A stretch of DNA of 22,338 bases from Choristocarpus tenellus KU-1152. Its lineage: Eukaryota; Phaeophyceae. A model generated the notes under the pieces. That model saw only the letters and a program-made list of their open reading frames with translations, did no database searches and was not told the origin of the DNA. The stretch is taken from NCBI GenBank assembly GCA_964200185.2, contig CAXNAD020000288.1, positions 1 through 22,338 on the forward strand, in the 5' to 3' direction. Positions 19,563 to 22,338 of this stretch are shown piece after piece. Positions within the stretch are counted from its first letter, which is position 1; each line of letters opens with the position of its first letter. The translations under genes were made by a program, and so were the position numbers.

Positions 19563-19576
19563 AGCGTACGTACGCT
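19563..19576. repeat. Perfect 14-bp palindrome (AGCGTACGTACGCT)
   Basis: Exact self-complementary sequence just downstream of the REEP-like stop. No known role. Confidence 0.8.
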
Positions 19577-20270
19577 TCTGGTTGTTCCAAATGATTGCAT
19601 CACTTGCTTTCACCATTGGTTGGGGTTCCTGGAATACTGTGAGGCGTCTTTAGATTGCTTCTCTTGTGCTTTGAGGAAATTTCCGGTGTGCTTGGCTTGT
19701 CTCAATTTATGATCTGCTCAAAGGACCACACCGGTGAAGTCGGGGGCCTTTAGGGGATGACTGAAAATGAATTTTAATAAAATCTCCCCAACCTGTGGAG
19801 GTGTGGCAGCGGAGTTGGTGCTTTGAGTGCGGCAGCAGGAGGTTTTTTGTAACTTGGATTAGATCAGCTCAGCTGCAGCGATTTTGGATTGGGGGAGTTT
19901 AGTAAGCGGCCCACCCACATGTCTTGCCCAGTAAGAAACATGTCTTCAATTTTTTTTATTTTTGCTCAATAAGAAACTGGCGGTAGGAGGAATGGTATAA
20001 TGCTCTATGCATTCATGCTCAACGGTATGATGGAATCCAAAGATACCATATTCCATCAACATTATTATTATTTTTGGTTGTACGGTAACGCCTACTAGAC
20101 CGGAATTTTTTTTTTGTTGCGCTGATTCTGATGGCTCCAGCAGGGGGTTATCAATTAACACAGCTGCCAGTAGAGATGAAGATGAGGTGAATGATGGTAC
20201 TCAACGTGTTTTTTTTAATTTTTTTTTGGAAATTGTGCAGTCTCCGTGTCCTCAGTTTTTTCTTTGGCAG

Positions 20271-20327
20271 GCGGTGAGAGGCTTGAAGTGGGGATTTCAT
20301 CAACTGGTAGTGCCTCAGAACAAGTAG
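20271..20327 (+). other. Candidate alternative last exon of the REEP-like gene
   Basis: A strong acceptor with a pyrimidine tract (TTTTTTCTTTGGCAG) precedes 20271. Joined in phase 0 to the possible donor at 19453, it adds 18 codons (AVRGLKWGFHQLVVPQNK) before TAG. Composition alone does not decide; a poly(A)-like site at 19776 favours ending in exon 5. Confidence 0.25.
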
Positions 20328-20358
20328 ATGTGATGTTGGGGGTTGACATTGTGACTGC

Positions 20359-20402
20359 TGAAGTTCTAGATACTGGTACCTGAAGTTCTAGATACTGGTA
20401 CC
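20359..20402. repeat. Exact tandem duplication of a 22-bp unit
   Basis: TGAAGTTCTAGATACTGGTA plus CC is repeated without mismatch at 20359-20380 and 20381-20402. The perfect match suggests a recent event or an assembly slip. Confidence 0.93.
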
Positions 20403-20580
20403 TGGGCGGGTGGGGACCTCTTGGGGAAGTACCATTAAGCTGTATGTCTGGTCACTAGAGACTTGGACTGTTTTACCTGTGAAAGACGTCAGGTGTATTG
20501 TTGGAAATGCGTGTATTTGTACTTGCAGTCTTCTGTAGTGCAATCTATACAGGGAGGACTATCGGACCGTACTTATGTCA

Positions 20581-20597
20581 GTTAGGGTTAGGGTTAG
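20581..20597. repeat. Short telomere-like (TTAGGG) run
   Basis: GTTAGGGTTAGGGTTAG gives about two and a half units. Too short to be a telomere; likely chance or an interstitial relic. Confidence 0.6.
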
Positions 20598-20759
20598 CCA
20601 TCCTAGCTCTCAGGCGTGGGTGCAAGTTTGATGATAGTTCAGAGGGTGACTTTTTGAGGAGGTAGGTTCATCAGTGAGGAGGTTGTGTTGTCTCTGAGGG
20701 AGAGGTCAAAGGGGCGTGCTAAAGCCCATCCCAAGAGATACCAAAACTCGAGTAAGACC

Positions 20760-21031
20760 GGACTGGTTTTAGTTTTTTGAAGTAGGTAGGATTATGGGTG
20801 GGGAGGGGGCGTAGAGATTAGGCGATGGGAATAGTGGAGGAGGATGGGGAGGGTGCGGGAGGGGAGGATGGATATACTGGGGGGACAGATTATTGGGCAA
20901 AGCTAAACAGGGCAAGAGGAAGAGGGGGCATTGGGGGAGGTGGAGGAGAAGGGACAGGAGGGACAGGAGAGCGAAACCTTGTTAGAGGGAGGTTCATTTT
21001 GACTCTTTTGGGTTTTATTGTTTTTTGTTAA
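20760..21031 (+). other. Purine-rich G/A stretch with a Gly-rich open frame
   Basis: Mostly GGA/GGG words. The 68-codon frame at 20825-21031 (EEDGEGAGGEDGYTGGTDYW, then Gly-rich) could be low-complexity coding sequence or a simple repeat. No acceptor with a pyrimidine tract precedes it. Confidence 0.3.
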
Positions 21032-21591
21032 ATCCTTGTGCTGTTTGACTACGCACCTTGTCCAAGCCAGAAATGCAGTTAACTGATTTCGGCGGGTGTG
21101 ACTGCAGAAGGGCAGCTTAGCTATGGACAAGGTGTATTGTTAGCTGAAATCGCCTTCCATGGTGGTCGAAACATGCATGTATCGAAGGCCATCATATGGG
21201 GCTGTGAAACTCAAGGGTTTCCTCCTCGTACTTGGGACCCAAAGTATCTTCAGGGGGGGGGGGAGGGAGGTCTACACCAGGGTGTCCATTTGGACCATTG
21301 CCAGGAAAAATGTATTTACATTATCCATCTGACGTATGCAACCAAATCACCCAAAAATCGCGACATGAAAAAATTGGCCCCAAATGGACAGCTGCCACCC
21401 CCCTCACCAGATACTTTTAACCTTGGTATAGGTAGTTTTATCGCTTATCTTGGACTCTGGAGTAGTTAGGTTGTGGATTGGATGAGTGTGTATGGGTGAG
21501 AGTACTTTTTGCTGTTGCTTTTTTTTCGTGTAGGTTTTGAGTGGTGAGCTGAAACATACATGAACGGTAATAGAACTTTATGAGAATTTTC

Positions 21592-21873
21592 CTAGTTGAC
21601 TTTCAGGTTCACGAAAAGTATCTGAGGTTGTGGAGGTGGGTAAAAAGGCCCTGTAGCTATGTGGATTCTTGAATTTGTTCTGGAGTGCTCTGCGATGTCA
21701 TGGCACCGCTCCAGAGCTCTTTGCAGTGTGACTCTGATTGTCACAATCTCTTCGTTACAATTTTTTTCCCACCTAGTATTGCAACCTAAGTGTGTGCTGT
21801 GTGCCCAATAAAACCACATAATTGTGAAGATTGTGTTTTTGAAACCCCCCCAGAATGTAAAATGTACAAGCAA
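21592..21873 (-). pseudogene. Unassigned open frame, possible transposase fragment
   Basis: The minus frame of 93 codons includes CNTRWEKNCNEEIVTIRVTL followed by an Arg/Glu helix (QRALERCHDIAEHSRTNS). A TRW motif followed by an amphipathic helix occurs in hAT-type transposases, but that is all that matches. No flanking inverted repeats or other blocks of that family seen. Confidence 0.2.
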
Positions 21874-22338
21874 TTTTGTATGATTAGGTTTTGTTTTTCC
21901 GAAAAGAAGTTATTGACTACCTGGAAGAAAGGTTACTCAACAAAATATTAATAAATAAAATAAGTTTTTGAACTTATTTTTCTTGTATGAGCACCGCATT
22001 AATACAGCTGCCTGTAAAGGAATATGTAAAGAAATACTGTCGAATACTTGTCTTATCGGCAGTGATTGACTGCATGATTGACTGCATTTGATAGAAATTC
22101 ATGTTAGGTACTGTGTCCTGCCTGTACCTCTCTCTGGAGTGCAATATATGTATGTAGAGCCTTGCACGGAAACATCTGCATCTTCTGGATGAATACTTGG
22201 TTAGATAGTAGATGCTGCCCCATCAACAAGTTTTCAGTTGTGTTGATAGATGTATCGGGTAGTTTACCATTTGATTTATCCTCCCCTCTACTCTCTATGA
22301 CATGACTGTTCTCACCCGAGGCACTCCCCCCCCCCCCC
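21874..22338. other. Gene-free right edge
   Basis: AT-rich, then a C-rich end (13 C at 22326-22338) where the window stops. No gene or element recognised. Confidence 0.5.

Noticed and set aside
20581-20597. A telomere or chromosome end
   Set aside because: Only about two and a half TTAGGG units, internal to the window, with ordinary sequence on both sides.
1-22338. CRISPR arrays, operons, bacterial promoters or a defence system
   Set aside because: No spaced direct repeats of suitable size and no compact gene strings. The genes are spliced and eukaryotic.

Overview
The window looks like nuclear DNA of a eukaryote, most likely a protist or alga. Two conserved protein families can be rebuilt, each from several short exons joined by GT-AG introns of about 0.3-1.8 kb, with matching splice phase at every junction. 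There is no bacterial-style gene packing. Species cannot be named from the sequence. A signal-like plus basic presequence on the left gene would fit an alga with a complex plastid, but that is inference.

Left third (1-6141, minus strand): a mitochondrial-carrier-family (SLC25) transporter. Six exons give 365 residues with all three carrier signatures (PLDTAK, PKEFVK, PFDVLK). The last part of the third repeat runs off the left edge. The repeat-2 wording (VPKE, GLYRGY, RNVPS) is closest to the S-adenosylmethionine carrier / plastid mitoferrin-like group.

Middle (about 6.2-15.2 kb): a repeat-rich interval with no intact conserved gene. It holds a 436-bp foldback MITE flanked by TA (6307-6742); three diverged copies of an unrecognised protein-coding repeat (about 6955, 11425 and 13930); a decayed 1.23-kb plant-type mariner (DD39D) element with both terminal inverted repeats and TA (11777-13009); two stretches of broken coding-like sequence (8233-8890 plus, 9287-10163 minus); and degenerate tRNA-like segments (14.2-15.0 kb).

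Right third (15329 to about 19510, plus strand): a TB2/DP1/HVA22 (REEP5/Yop1-like) ER-shaping membrane protein from five exons, 208-226 residues. Its third intron contains a 61-C tract, a 10-N gap and a low-quality second copy of the sequence left of the gap, which is almost certainly an assembly artefact. The last 2.8 kb holds simple repeats, a short duplicated 22-mer, a telomere-like motif and possible transposon relics.

The two genes are divergently oriented about 9 kb apart, and nothing suggests they work together: one is an organellar solute carrier, the other a membrane-curvature protein of the ER. I found no convincing new multi-gene system. The most useful leads are the carrier presequence, the unrecognised three-copy repeat protein, the mariner/MITE pair, and the misassembled gap.
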